Assembly: GCA_002706765.1 (NCBI GenBank)
Contig: PAJV01000004.1
Location: 67,408 to 131,407, forward strand
From: Gimesia sp.
GTDB taxonomy: Bacteria; Planctomycetota; Planctomycetia; Planctomycetales; Planctomycetaceae
DNA: 64,000 nucleotides
Direction: 5' to 3'
The notes below the pieces were generated by a model that saw nothing but the letters and a program-made list of their open reading frames with translations, was not told the origin of the DNA and searched no databases. Positions within the stretch are counted from its first letter, which is position 1. Every line of letters starts with the position of its first letter. Both the position numbers and the translations under genes were made by a program. Shown here one piece after another: positions 36,625 to 45,669 of the stretch.

Positions 36625-36921
36625 ATGGCGAAAGCAATGGAAGCCCTGGGAATGGTGGAAACAAAAGGGCTGATCAGCCTGATTGAAGCCGCCGATGCAA
36701 TGTTGAAAGCGGCCAACGTACAGATGATTGGCTGGGAAAAAGTGGGTAGTGGCCTGGTCACAGGTTTTGTCGTCGGTGATGTTGCTGCTGTGAAAGCAGC
36801 CGTTGACGCCGGTGCCGCTGCTGCCAGCAAAGTTGGAGAAGTTGTGAGCGTTCAGGTAATCCCACGTCCTCACGAAGAACTCGCCAGCGTACTGCCCAAG
36901 CCTGCTGCCAAGAAATCATAA
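36625..36921 (+). CDS. BMC-H hexameric shell protein 1
   Basis: A single-BMC-domain (PF00936) protein that forms hexagonal facets of the microcompartment. The 98-residue protein begins [15 protein letters not shown] with the conserved EALGxVETKG start, carries the pore loop KVGSGL (GSG type) and the helix [20 protein letters not shown], and ends in a short Lys/Pro-rich tail. AAAAGGAG precedes the ATG. It is paired with a second BMC-H gene 137 bp downstream. The equivalents in described PVM loci are called PvmD/PvmE; I cannot say which this is. Confidence 0.95.
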   Translation: MAKAMEALGMVETKGLISLIEAADAMLKAANVQMIGWEKVGSGLVTGFVVGDVAAVKAAVDAGAAAASKVGEVVSVQVIPRPHEELASVLPKPAAKKS

Positions 36922-37058
36922 TCGGGTTATGAACATTGACGGCTGACATTCCTGAACCTGATCGTATTGACGATGAACATAACCAGTTGACGTTCAACTG
37001 GTATGCAGCTCAAGGTAATGCAGCTCAACCCATCACAACTAAAAAAATCGAGGACAAA

Positions 37059-37328
37059 ATGAGTTCTGAAGCCATTGGTTTAATTGAAACAAAAGGTCTG
37101 GTTGCTCAAATCGAAGCTTCCGACGCCATGCTGAAAGCTGCCAACGTGACTCTGGTCGACCAGATTCAGATTGGTGGTGCCTACATCACTACTGTCATCC
37201 AGGGAGATATCGGTTCGGTTCGTGCCGCCGTTGACGCTGGTGCCGCAGCTGCTTCTCAAATCGGAGAACTGGTTGGCGCACACGTGATCGCACGCCCCTC
37301 CGCAGGCCTGATGTCAAACTTTATCTAA
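37059..37328 (+). CDS. BMC-H hexameric shell protein 2
   Basis: 89 residues from the ATG at 37059 (MSSEAIGLIETKGLVAQIE), with CGAGG upstream; the longer frame from 36936 is not BMC-like. It is the shortest form of the BMC fold, with pore loop QIGGAY (GGA rather than the GSG of its neighbour), so the two hexamers should have different pores. The helix [18 protein letters not shown] is nearly identical to that of shell protein 1, suggesting duplication followed by pore divergence. Confidence 0.95.
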   Translation: MSSEAIGLIETKGLVAQIEASDAMLKAANVTLVDQIQIGGAYITTVIQGDIGSVRAAVDAGAAAASQIGELVGAHVIARPSAGLMSNFI

Positions 37329-37425
37329 AAGAGACACTGTTGGTTCTTCCCACTGCTCAACGTGTGAGCAACGGGGAAAAGGAAGTCGAAACACCAGTCT
37401 TTAAGTCACAGAATGGATTCCTGCA

Positions 37426-38616
37426 ATGAAAGTACTTGTTGCCAATTTAGGTTCCACCAGTTTCAAATATCGCCTGTTCGATATGCCAGCCGAAGTGCAG
37501 CTTGCCCGCGGCGGCATCGATCGAATTGGTGGGGAACAGAGTTTTTGTTTCGTCGAAATTGGTGCGCATCGGGAAGAGCACGAACAGAATGTGCCCGACC
37601 ATGCGGCTGCCGTCAACTTATGTCTGTCGCAATTGACCAACTCCGACTGGGGTTGCCTTGATTCCGCAGACGAAGTAGCCGGTATTGGTTTCAAAGCAGT
37701 CTTTGCCGGAAACATGAGTGGCATACGTCTGGTCGATGAAGCGTTACTGACCAAAATGGAGGCGCTGGCAGATATTGCACCTGCTCATAACCCTCCCTAT
37801 GCCCGGGCCATGCGACAACTGCGGCAGGCGTTCCCTGAAATCCCGCTGGTTGCTGCACTGGAAACCGCCTTCCATGAAACCATTCCTGCTGAAAATCGTG
37901 CTTATGCCATTCCCCATGAATGGCAGGAAGAATACGAAGTCCAGCGCTGGGGGTTTCATGGCGCCAGCCACCGGTATATCGGCTCTCGTATGGCCGAGCT
38001 CACCGGTAAAGACGATCTGAAGGTGATATCCTGCCACCTGGGAGGCAGCAGCTCTGTGTGTGCCATCGAGAGTGGTGTCTCCAAGGCCAACAGTCTGGGA
38101 ATGAGCCCTCAGACAGGGTTGCCTCACAATAACCGTGTGGGTGATTTTGATCCGTTTGCTCTGCCGGTTCTGATGAAGGCCACCGGGAAATCGCTGGCGG
38201 AACTGCTGGAAGACCTGTCGAGCAAAGGAGGCTTACTGGGCATGAGCGGATTGAGTGGTGACTGTCGCGATCTGGAAGAAGCGGCCGCCAAAGGACACAA
38301 ACGGGCGCAACTTGCACTGGGCGTGTTTCACTCAGCCATCCGTCAATACCTGGGAGCCTACATGACGGTACTGGGAGGCGTGGATGCGATTGTTTTCACA
38401 GGTGGAATCGGTGAGAACAGTGTCAGCTTAAGAGAAAAAGTCTGCAGCAACCTGGAATGGGCGGGAATTCGTCTGGATTCTGAAAAGAACAAGTCAGCCT
38501 CGCATGAGGCTCAAATCCAGGCGGACGACAGTAAAGTACAAATCTGGGTTGTGCCTACGAATGAGGAGATTGTAGTCGGCAGACAGACCGTCGAGGTCAT
38601 TGAAGGGCGTTCGTAA
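37426..38616 (+). CDS. ackA: Acetate/propionate-type kinase (microcompartment operon)
   Basis: Makes ATP from acyl-phosphate produced by PduL; in this pathway lactyl-phosphate would give lactate. The 396-residue ASKHA-fold enzyme has [18 protein letters not shown] at the N-terminus (phosphate loop NxGS), [11 protein letters not shown] (active-site His), [14 protein letters not shown] and [15 protein letters not shown] at the C-terminus (acetate kinase signature 2 region). No encapsulation peptide is seen, so it may act in the cytosol. It sits between the BMC-H pair and the first BMC-P gene. Confidence 0.93.
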   Translation: MKVLVANLGSTSFKYRLFDMPAEVQLARGGIDRIGGEQSFCFVEIGAHREEHEQNVPDHAAAVNLCLSQLTNSDWGCLDSADEVAGIGFKAVFAGNMSGIRLVDEALLTKMEALADIAPAHNPPYARAMRQLRQAFPEIPLVAALETAFHETIPAENRAYAIPHEWQEEYEVQRWGFHGASHRYIGSRMAELTGKDDLKVISCHLGGSSSVCAIESGVSKANSLGMSPQTGLPHNNRVGDFDPFALPVLMKATGKSLAELLEDLSSKGGLLGMSGLSGDCRDLEEAAAKGHKRAQLALGVFHSAIRQYLGAYMTVLGGVDAIVFTGGIGENSVSLREKVCSNLEWAGIRLDSEKNKSASHEAQIQADDSKVQIWVVPTNEEIVVGRQTVEVIEGRS

Positions 38617-38666
38617 CGCCTGGAGAATACAGTTATCCCTTAGAGGATTTTACAGGAGTTGGTTCG

Positions 38667-38978
38667 ATGTTTATAGGACGCATAACCGGCAGTGTTGTTT
38701 CGTCTCAGAAAGTCGAAACGATGGTCGGTCAGAAACTGCTGATTGTCGAACCGTTGCGCGTCAACGAAAAAGACCAGAGTGATCTGACTCCCACCGGACG
38801 ATCGTTTATCGTCGTCGATACCGTGGGGGCAGGGCAGGGCGAAATCGTATTGTGTGTGCAGGGGTCATCGGCCCGTTTCACACCCGAAACGAAATCACTG
38901 CCAATCGACGCAGCCATCATCGGCATAGTCGATCAGGTTCACATTGGTTCCAGAGAAATTTTTAACTCAACGGATTGA
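38667..38978 (+). CDS. BMC-P (EutN/CcmL) pentameric vertex protein 1
   Basis: A 103-residue protein of the EutN/CcmL family (PF03319) that caps the vertices of the shell. Starts MFIGRITGSVVSSQKVETM and keeps the family pattern KLLIVEPL ... FIVVDTVGAGQGEIVLCVQGSSAR ... IDAAIIGIVDQVHI. It is the longest and most canonical of the three BMC-P proteins in the operon. AGGAG lies at the right distance before the ATG. Having several BMC-P paralogues is typical of PVM compartments. Confidence 0.95.
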   Translation: MFIGRITGSVVSSQKVETMVGQKLLIVEPLRVNEKDQSDLTPTGRSFIVVDTVGAGQGEIVLCVQGSSARFTPETKSLPIDAAIIGIVDQVHIGSREIFNSTD

Positions 38979-39004
38979 CCTTCGTTCTGTTCCGGAAACA
39001 CAGC

Positions 39005-39523
39005 ATGTCCCGAGAATTGCCACAAATCACACTGCAACAGCGACAGATGATGATGACTGTCATCTGGCTTGCGTTGATCCTGGGTGTGGTGACATTCGGA
39101 ATTATTGTGACTTCAATCGGACTGAAAGAAGAACCGGGGAAGGGATTACCCATCATGACATATCTGGGAATGGGTATTGCAGCTCTGATGCTGGTGCTGC
39201 GAATGGTTGTTCCCAATCTGGTTGCCCGTAATCAATTTACACAGGCAATGCAGGAGGCGCAAGCAGAAGGGAATCAGGATGAAGAACAGCTGCTGGGAAC
39301 ATTTTATCAGATCTTTCTGGTGCGACTGATTATCGGAATGGCCTTACTGGAAGGAGCCGCCATGCTCAATCTGTTTGCTGTCGTTATTGAAAAACAGAAA
39401 CTGGCTTTCATTCCGGTAGTAATTTTGCTGCTGGTCATGATTGCTTCAATGCCCACGAAATCGAAACTGGACGCATGGATTCGCAACCAGATGGAAAACT
39501 ATAACCTGGAACATCAAAACTGA
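39005..39523 (+). CDS. Four-TM membrane protein inside the microcompartment operon
   Basis: 172 residues from the ATG at 39005 (MSRELPQITLQQRQ); a TTG start at 38975 would overlap the BMC-P stop. There are about four hydrophobic segments (roughly 17-38, 50-70, 102-127 and 135-152), a loop rich in Gln/Glu after the second segment (QAMQEAQAEGNQDEEQ), and a C-terminal amphipathic tail. It resembles no transporter or enzyme I know. Position between two shell genes, with tight spacing, argues for co-expression with the compartment. Function unknown. Confidence 0.75.
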   Translation: MSRELPQITLQQRQMMMTVIWLALILGVVTFGIIVTSIGLKEEPGKGLPIMTYLGMGIAALMLVLRMVVPNLVARNQFTQAMQEAQAEGNQDEEQLLGTFYQIFLVRLIIGMALLEGAAMLNLFAVVIEKQKLAFIPVVILLLVMIASMPTKSKLDAWIRNQMENYNLEHQN

Positions 39524-39594
39524 AATATCACAGACTGAGACAGCCGCTGCGAGTTATCAAACTCAACGCCGGACTGCTCGGGGAGAAATAAATT

Positions 39595-41025
39595 ATGCAG
39601 GCGACTGAAGAAGCCATTCGTAGTGTCGTTCAGGAAGTGTTATCACAACTTAATAACAAAGGCGGCTATGGATCCGCTTCCGCCACCACTCAAACGGATG
39701 GTGACTGGGGTGTCTTCCGCAGTGTCGATCAGGCCGTCGCTGCAGCCACCGCAGGACAGAAACAACTGTTGAACGCCACTCTGGCTGACCGGGCCAAAGC
39801 ACTGGAAATCGTCCGACAGATCTGTACCAGCCAGGCCGATGAACTCGGTCGCATGGAAATGGAAGAGACAAAAATCGGTCGGCTGGATCATAAGATCGAA
39901 AAGCTGCACCTGATCAAAGGCATTCCCGGTATGGAATTCATGAGGACCGAAGCCGTCTCTGGTGACTACGGGATCGGTATAACTGAATACGCCCCCTTCG
40001 GCGTCATCGGTGCCATCACTCCCGTAACACACTCACTGCCGACCCTGGCCTGTAACTTCATCAACATGGTCGCCTCCGGAAATACACTGGTTGTGAATCC
40101 GCATCCCGGCGGAGCCAAAGTTGCCTGCGAAGGTGTGCGTCGCTTCAACAAAGCCATTTACCAGGCAACCGGCCTGCAGAATCTGGTCACAATTGTCGAG
40201 ACCCCTACACTCGAAACGGCAGACCAGATCTTTAATCATCGTGGCGTTCCACTGCTGTGTGTCACTGGTGGCCCTGGAGTCGCCCGGGCTGCATTGGCTG
40301 CCAAGAAACGTGCGATTGTCGCAGGCCCCGGTAATCCGCCCGTCGTCGTGGATGAAACCGCGGACATCGAAAACGCTGCCCAGTCAATCATTGCGGGTGC
40401 CGCCTACGATAACAACCTGCTATGTATCGGCGAAAAAGAAGTCTTTGCCGTGGAGAGCATCTTCAACGAACTGATGTCTGCCATGGGGCGACACGGGGGT
40501 TATCAGTTGAATGATCAGCAGGTTACACAGCTGACAGCTCTGGCATTCTCGCCTCCCACAGAACCGGGAGGACACGCTGTTCTCAACCGTGATCTGGTCG
40601 GTAAAGATGCCGCTGTCCTCGCCGGCTTGATCGGCGTCAATGTGCCACCAGGAACACAGTTGCTCTACGGTGAAACCGACACCATGAATCCATTCGTGCC
40701 GGAAGAACAGATGATGCCATTCGTGCCATTCGTCCGCTGCCGCAACGCAGACCACGGCATTGAACTGGCCAAAGAATTCGAACACGGGTTCCGTCATACC
40801 AGTATGATCCATTCCCGCAATATCGAAACCATTACCAAAATGGGACGCATTATGGATACCACTCTGTTTGTACAGAATGGTCCCTGTGGCGCTGCCCTGG
40901 GGAACGGGGGAGAAGGCTATGCTTCATTCAGCATCGCCACTCCGACAGGTGAAGGCGTCACCAACCCCATGACATTCACACGGTTCCGTCGTTCCACCAC
41001 CGTGGGACACTTACGGGTTATTTAA
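39595..41025 (+). CDS. CoA-acylating aldehyde dehydrogenase (microcompartment)
   Basis: Oxidises aldehyde to acyl-CoA with NAD+; here the likely substrate is L-lactaldehyde. The 476-residue protein begins with an encapsulation-peptide-like helix ([17 protein letters not shown], residues 5-21) and a linker, then the ALDH domain. The catalytic cysteine is C277 in [13 protein letters not shown] and the cofactor region is [18 protein letters not shown], both as in PduP/EutE-type enzymes. The ATG follows GGGGAG. It is the signature enzyme of the compartment. Confidence 0.93.
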   Translation: MQATEEAIRSVVQEVLSQLNNKGGYGSASATTQTDGDWGVFRSVDQAVAAATAGQKQLLNATLADRAKALEIVRQICTSQADELGRMEMEETKIGRLDHKIEKLHLIKGIPGMEFMRTEAVSGDYGIGITEYAPFGVIGAITPVTHSLPTLACNFINMVASGNTLVVNPHPGGAKVACEGVRRFNKAIYQATGLQNLVTIVETPTLETADQIFNHRGVPLLCVTGGPGVARAALAAKKRAIVAGPGNPPVVVDETADIENAAQSIIAGAAYDNNLLCIGEKEVFAVESIFNELMSAMGRHGGYQLNDQQVTQLTALAFSPPTEPGGHAVLNRDLVGKDAAVLAGLIGVNVPPGTQLLYGETDTMNPFVPEEQMMPFVPFVRCRNADHGIELAKEFEHGFRHTSMIHSRNIETITKMGRIMDTTLFVQNGPCGAALGNGGEGYASFSIATPTGEGVTNPMTFTRFRRSTTVGHLRVI

Positions 41026-41071
41026 TTAAACAGACAATCAAGCGGAACTCCGCTGCAGGAATGACATTCAC

Positions 41072-41332
41072 ATGTTGACAGGACAGGTCATAGGACGAGC
41101 TACCGCAACGGCAAAACATCCCAGTCTTGCCGGCTGGCGCTTATTGCTGGTCCAGACCCTGGATATCAAAGGCAACGCCGATGGATTTCCGGAACTGGTC
41201 ATCGACCGCCTGGGCTGTGGCAAAGGGGATATTGTCCTGCTGACTTCCGACGGTGCAGCCGTCCGGGACATGGTAGGAACCAATAATACTCCCATTCGCT
41301 GGGCCACGATGGGCGTCATTGATCGCGAATAA
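41072..41332 (+). CDS. BMC-P (EutN/CcmL) pentameric vertex protein 2
   Basis: An 86-residue EutN-type protein: MLTGQVIGRATATAKHPS at the N-terminus, LLLVQTLD, and a C-terminus ending MGVIDRE. The middle GKGDIVLLTSDGAAVRDM is the conserved barrel strand plus loop. It lies directly between the aldehyde dehydrogenase and the RpiB-like gene. The HPSLAGWRLL pattern is shared with vertex protein 3 (HPSLDGARWLI), so these two are closer to each other than to vertex protein 1. Confidence 0.94.
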   Translation: MLTGQVIGRATATAKHPSLAGWRLLLVQTLDIKGNADGFPELVIDRLGCGKGDIVLLTSDGAAVRDMVGTNNTPIRWATMGVIDRE

Positions 41333-41363
41333 ACAAAACAGAATAAGAGTAGATTACAGAGTC

Positions 41364-42035
41364 ATGCAGTTTTCTGAAGAATTAGTCAACCAGGTAGTCG
41401 CCAATGTACTGTCGAACCTTTCCCGCCAGGGGCAGGTCGCTCAGCACACAGGCGCTGCTGCGTCTGATGCTTCAGTGGTGTTAACAGAAAAAGTCATCAC
41501 GGCGGATCTGTTATCCGCAAAAGTCAAAGGACAGGCAGCCGTCGGCATCGTCGCGGGCGCCATCCTGACACCCACTGCAAAAGATTATATACGTCAGAAT
41601 CAGATCAGCGTGCATCGTGCTTCGACATCATCTGCTTCAACACAGCAGAGAAGCCAGTGGCGGGCGATTGTACTCACTCATTCCTCAGCCGTGGAAAATG
41701 CCCTGACTGATATCGAACAACAGACTGGCTCACGCTGGTCACAGGAATTAAGTACTTCACTGGATCATGCTGTCCAGGATGCGACCAGCAGCCTGTGTCG
41801 TGCCGATGCTGCAGGAGTGGTCCTGTTTGCTTCTGCGGCAGAAAAAGCAGCCTGCCTGGCAAATCGAAATCAGAAAGTCAGGGGGGCAGCAGTGCAGGAC
41901 GTCAATCACTTGCGAGATGTCATTTCGCAGATGAGTCCGAACCTGATTTGCGTGAATCCGAAACAGAAATCGTTTATCGAACTGAGAAACCTGGTCAAAA
42001 CATTCGTCAAGGCAGGCATTCCCCAGGGAAATTGA
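41364..42035 (+). CDS. Microcompartment-associated protein with encapsulation-peptide-like helix and degenerate RpiB-like domain
   Basis: 223 residues from the ATG at 41364. Residues 1-22 (MQFSEELVNQVVANVLSNLS) form the same kind of amphipathic helix as on PduL and the aldehyde dehydrogenase. Next comes KVITADLLSAKVKGQ and AGAILTPTAKDYIRQNQI, a motif of the AxLTPxAxD type seen in other microcompartment-associated proteins. The C-terminal part (SLCRADAAGVVLFA ... LICVNPKQKSFIELRNLVKTF) faintly resembles RpiB/LacAB isomerases but lacks their active-site residues. It is probably a luminal or shell-binding protein; enzymatic role is doubtful. Confidence 0.65.
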   Translation: MQFSEELVNQVVANVLSNLSRQGQVAQHTGAAASDASVVLTEKVITADLLSAKVKGQAAVGIVAGAILTPTAKDYIRQNQISVHRASTSSASTQQRSQWRAIVLTHSSAVENALTDIEQQTGSRWSQELSTSLDHAVQDATSSLCRADAAGVVLFASAAEKAACLANRNQKVRGAAVQDVNHLRDVISQMSPNLICVNPKQKSFIELRNLVKTFVKAGIPQGN

Positions 42036-42055
42036 TCTGCTGAAAGTAAAGAATT

Positions 42056-42337
42056 ATGAAAATCGCAGAAGTCATCGGAAAAGTGACCTTATCTCGCAAG
42101 CATCCCAGTCTGGATGGTGCTCGCTGGCTGATCGCGATTCCTTTGAAGAGTGATGAACTGAATTCAAAAAAGAAGAAAAAAACGGAACCGTTTATCATAT
42201 ACGATGAGCTGGGTGCCTCACCTGGCTGCCAGATTGCAGTCAGCGAAGGAGCAGAAGCAGCCGCTCCCTTTCATCCTGAAGTGAAACCGATTGACGCGTA
42301 TGTGTCAGCCATTCTCGATCAGGTTGAAGTTTACTGA
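42056..42337 (+). CDS. BMC-P (EutN/CcmL) pentameric vertex protein 3
   Basis: A 93-residue EutN-type protein (MKIAEVIGKVTLSRKHPS ... IDAYVSAILDQVEVY). Compared with the other two it carries an extra lysine-rich loop (SKKKKKTEPF) between the second and third strands. The stretch DELGASPGCQIAVSEGAEA is the family core. It lies 20 bp after the RpiB-like gene and 64 bp before the aldolase. The charged loop would sit on one face of the pentamer. Confidence 0.93.
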   Translation: MKIAEVIGKVTLSRKHPSLDGARWLIAIPLKSDELNSKKKKKTEPFIIYDELGASPGCQIAVSEGAEAAAPFHPEVKPIDAYVSAILDQVEVY

Positions 42338-42401
42338 GACAAGTTTGAAATCAATCCCCTGACACAAATCACATATTTTATTAACGTTTGGAGTTAAAAC
42401 C

Positions 42402-43292
<891 letters not shown>

Positions 43293-43351
43293 TCCCTGTA
43301 TTCTCATTTTATATAACACGCATCACATCGTCATATAGAAAAGATCTCAAC

Positions 43352-44284
43352 ATGAATGTCAGTATTATCGGTGGTGGCGGGCTCGTTGGCTCCTGTGCCG
43401 CCTTTGCATTACAGGCCGGAGGCATCGTCCGGGAAATCGCTCTGGTAGACGTCAATCAGGACCTGGTCGAAGGCCAGGCACTGGATCTGTTGCATGGCAG
43501 TTCTTTGACCGCCGATCAGAAAATCTACGCTGGTGGCACCGAACTTGTGAAAGACAGCGACGTGATCGTAATCACCGCCGGTCTGCGACGTAAGCCGGAT
43601 GAAAGCCGTCTGGATCTGATTAACCGAAACGTGGCTCTGTTCAAAAACATTCTGGAAGATGTGAAGCGTGTCGGAACCAAGCCGGGCGCGATTGTGTTTG
43701 TCGTTTCCAATCCGGTGGACGTGCTGACATATTTGGCAATGAAAGAACTCGGCCTGCCACCACAACAGGTGATCGGCCTGGGTACTGTGCTCGACACAAC
43801 CCGTCTTCGCAGTATGCTGGCGGCCCGTCTGGACGTGCCGCCGACCCAGGTTTCAACCCTGATCCTGGGAGAGCATGGCGACAGCATGGTTCCCATCTGG
43901 TCTGCCGCGCAAATTGGTGGACTGCCCCTTGAAAAATTCCCGGGCTGTAACCCCAGCCTGATTGCCGAAGTCGAAAAGAAAACTCGTGGCAGCGGAGCCG
44001 AAGTCATCAAGAAAAAAGGGGGAGCCGGTTTTGCAGTCGGCGTCAGTATCGCTGATGTCGTGCACTGTATCGCCCTCGATCAGCGTCGCATTCTGCCTGT
44101 CTCTTCGCTGCAGAATGGCGCCTTTGGACTGCGGGACGTCTGTATTTCCGTTCCGACTGTCATGGGTCGTTCCGGTGTGATGAAACACCTGGAAATTGAA
44201 CTCTGGCCGAAAGAACAACTGGCACTCACCCAGTCCGGAAAAGTTCTGCGGGAAACCGTGGACAAAGTGCTGGGTGGCCACTGA
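43352..44284 (+). CDS. Lactate/malate dehydrogenase-family NAD-dependent oxidoreductase
   Basis: A 310-residue 2-hydroxyacid dehydrogenase. The N-terminal NAD site is SIIGGGGLVGSC with Asp33 for NAD; catalytic His175 is in LGEHGDSMVP, with D148/R151 in LDTTRLRSMLA. At the substrate-specificity position it has R80 (GLRRKPDESRLDL), the malate-type residue rather than the glutamine of lactate dehydrogenases. In described PVM loci a member of this family is proposed to recycle NADH by reducing lactaldehyde. No encapsulation peptide is evident. It lies 59 bp after the aldolase. Confidence 0.9.
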   Translation: MNVSIIGGGGLVGSCAAFALQAGGIVREIALVDVNQDLVEGQALDLLHGSSLTADQKIYAGGTELVKDSDVIVITAGLRRKPDESRLDLINRNVALFKNILEDVKRVGTKPGAIVFVVSNPVDVLTYLAMKELGLPPQQVIGLGTVLDTTRLRSMLAARLDVPPTQVSTLILGEHGDSMVPIWSAAQIGGLPLEKFPGCNPSLIAEVEKKTRGSGAEVIKKKGGAGFAVGVSIADVVHCIALDQRRILPVSSLQNGAFGLRDVCISVPTVMGRSGVMKHLEIELWPKEQLALTQSGKVLRETVDKVLGGH

Positions 44285-44352
44285 GCCAGAAATGACACCT
44301 TGAGTTTTGTTGCATTCTGTTTACTTGCGTTTTGTATTGAAATGATTGTCTG

Positions 44353-45570
44353 ATGGAAAAATCACTCGACAGGAAGCTGCAGTCGATTCATAAGGACCCC
44401 AGTGGTTCCAAAGAGTTTATTATCGCGGATGCCAAAGACGCCGACATGGCGTTCGGAATTGGTGCTCCCGGCTTGTCTCCAGAACGGCATGACCAGGAAC
44501 TCAAATACAAAACGCTGGCGGAGTACCGGGAACAGATCCGGGAAGTGATCAAGCAGGAAGTGGTCGACATCGTTCTGATGTCTGCCAGTACCAGCGAGAA
44601 ACTGACGATTGACGAACGCCTGTTCGACAATTCGCCGATCACACCGGCTGCCCGGGCCAACGACACAACTGACGTGCACGTTCCCCGAGGCGGAAAAATC
44701 CATTTGTCGCCTGCGAAACCATTTCGCTCGGCCAGCCTGGATCACATTCAATGTGGCCACCTCGATTGTGCTCCGGAAGAACGCGCCTATGGTGCCGACC
44801 TGGGTCTTTACTCAGTAACCTTTAATAACAATCTGGAAGAGGATCTGGCCACCCTCGAACGTTACAAAGAATTCCGGGAAGAAGCCGAACGCAAAAAGTT
44901 CCGCCACTTCCTGGAAATCTTCGATCCCAATATCAGTACGGCCATCGCCGCCGACCTCGCACCGGGATTTATCAATGACCTGATTGCCCGCACCCTGGCA
45001 GGTGTCGCGACAGCTGGACGTCCCACCTTCCTGAAAATGGTCTATCATGGTCCCCGGGCCATGGAGGAACTGGTCGCCTACGATCCTCATTTGATTGTAG
45101 GCATCCTCGGTGGTTCAGCGGGAACGACCCTTGATGCGTTCCAGTTGATTTACGATGCGAAAAAATATGGTGGTCGTGTGGCCCTGTTTGGTCGGAAGAT
45201 CAATCAGGCCGAGCATCAACTGGCATTTATTCAATTCCTGCGTTACCTGGTCGAAGACAAGATTCAACCGGTCGAAGCTGTCAAAGCCTATCATGGCGTG
45301 TTGCAGGAACTGGGCATCAAACCGACGCGTGAACTGGACGTGGACCTGACTTACCAGACCGCGGTGATGAGCTATGGGGGAGAAGACGGAAAAACATTCA
45401 GCTTCCCTGCAACAAAAACAGCCAGCAAACCTGCTGCCGGAAGTGCGAAAACAACGTCTGCCAAACCTGCAACGACGAACGGGAAAGGAACGCCTGACTT
45501 CGCAGCCATGAGCTCAGCAGAGAAGCTGGCTTACCATCAGGATCGACTAAACCGGATGTTTGGTGAATAA
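44353..45570 (+). CDS. DeoC/LacD-like TIM-barrel protein, last gene of the microcompartment operon
   Basis: 405 residues. The central part (about 90-340) has the look of a class I aldolase-type TIM barrel: VDIVLMSASTSEKL, RPTFLKMVYHGPRAME with a candidate Schiff-base lysine, and LIVGILGGSAGTTLDAFQLI at the C-terminal strands. It ends in a Lys/Ala/Thr/Ser linker of about 30 residues and a short helix (SSAEKLAYHQDRLNRMFG), mirroring the linker-plus-helix tail of the class II aldolase. I cannot assign a reaction. The terminator after it marks the end of the operon. Confidence 0.7.
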   Translation: MEKSLDRKLQSIHKDPSGSKEFIIADAKDADMAFGIGAPGLSPERHDQELKYKTLAEYREQIREVIKQEVVDIVLMSASTSEKLTIDERLFDNSPITPAARANDTTDVHVPRGGKIHLSPAKPFRSASLDHIQCGHLDCAPEERAYGADLGLYSVTFNNNLEEDLATLERYKEFREEAERKKFRHFLEIFDPNISTAIAADLAPGFINDLIARTLAGVATAGRPTFLKMVYHGPRAMEELVAYDPHLIVGILGGSAGTTLDAFQLIYDAKKYGGRVALFGRKINQAEHQLAFIQFLRYLVEDKIQPVEAVKAYHGVLQELGIKPTRELDVDLTYQTAVMSYGGEDGKTFSFPATKTASKPAAGSAKTTSAKPATTNGKGTPDFAAMSSAEKLAYHQDRLNRMFGE

Positions 45571-45602
45571 CATCTGCTCCTGTAAGTTGAGACATCATAT
45601 CC

Positions 45603-45648
45603 AGCGGCTTAGAATACAAGACTTGTCATTCCAGGCCGCTTTTATTTT
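45603..45648 (+). terminator. Candidate terminator of the microcompartment operon
   Basis: AGCGGC (45603-45608) pairs with GCCGCT (45635-45640), with a small inner stem (CAAG/CTTG), followed by TTTATTTT. It sits 33 bp after the last operon gene. Confidence 0.5.
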
Positions 45649-45669
45649 GTCAGCACAAGGTTCAGTCGT

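Noticed and set aside
36936..37058. N-terminal extension of the second BMC-H protein
   Set aside because: The 41 extra residues are not BMC-like, and the ATG at 37059 has the ribosome-binding site and the normal family start.
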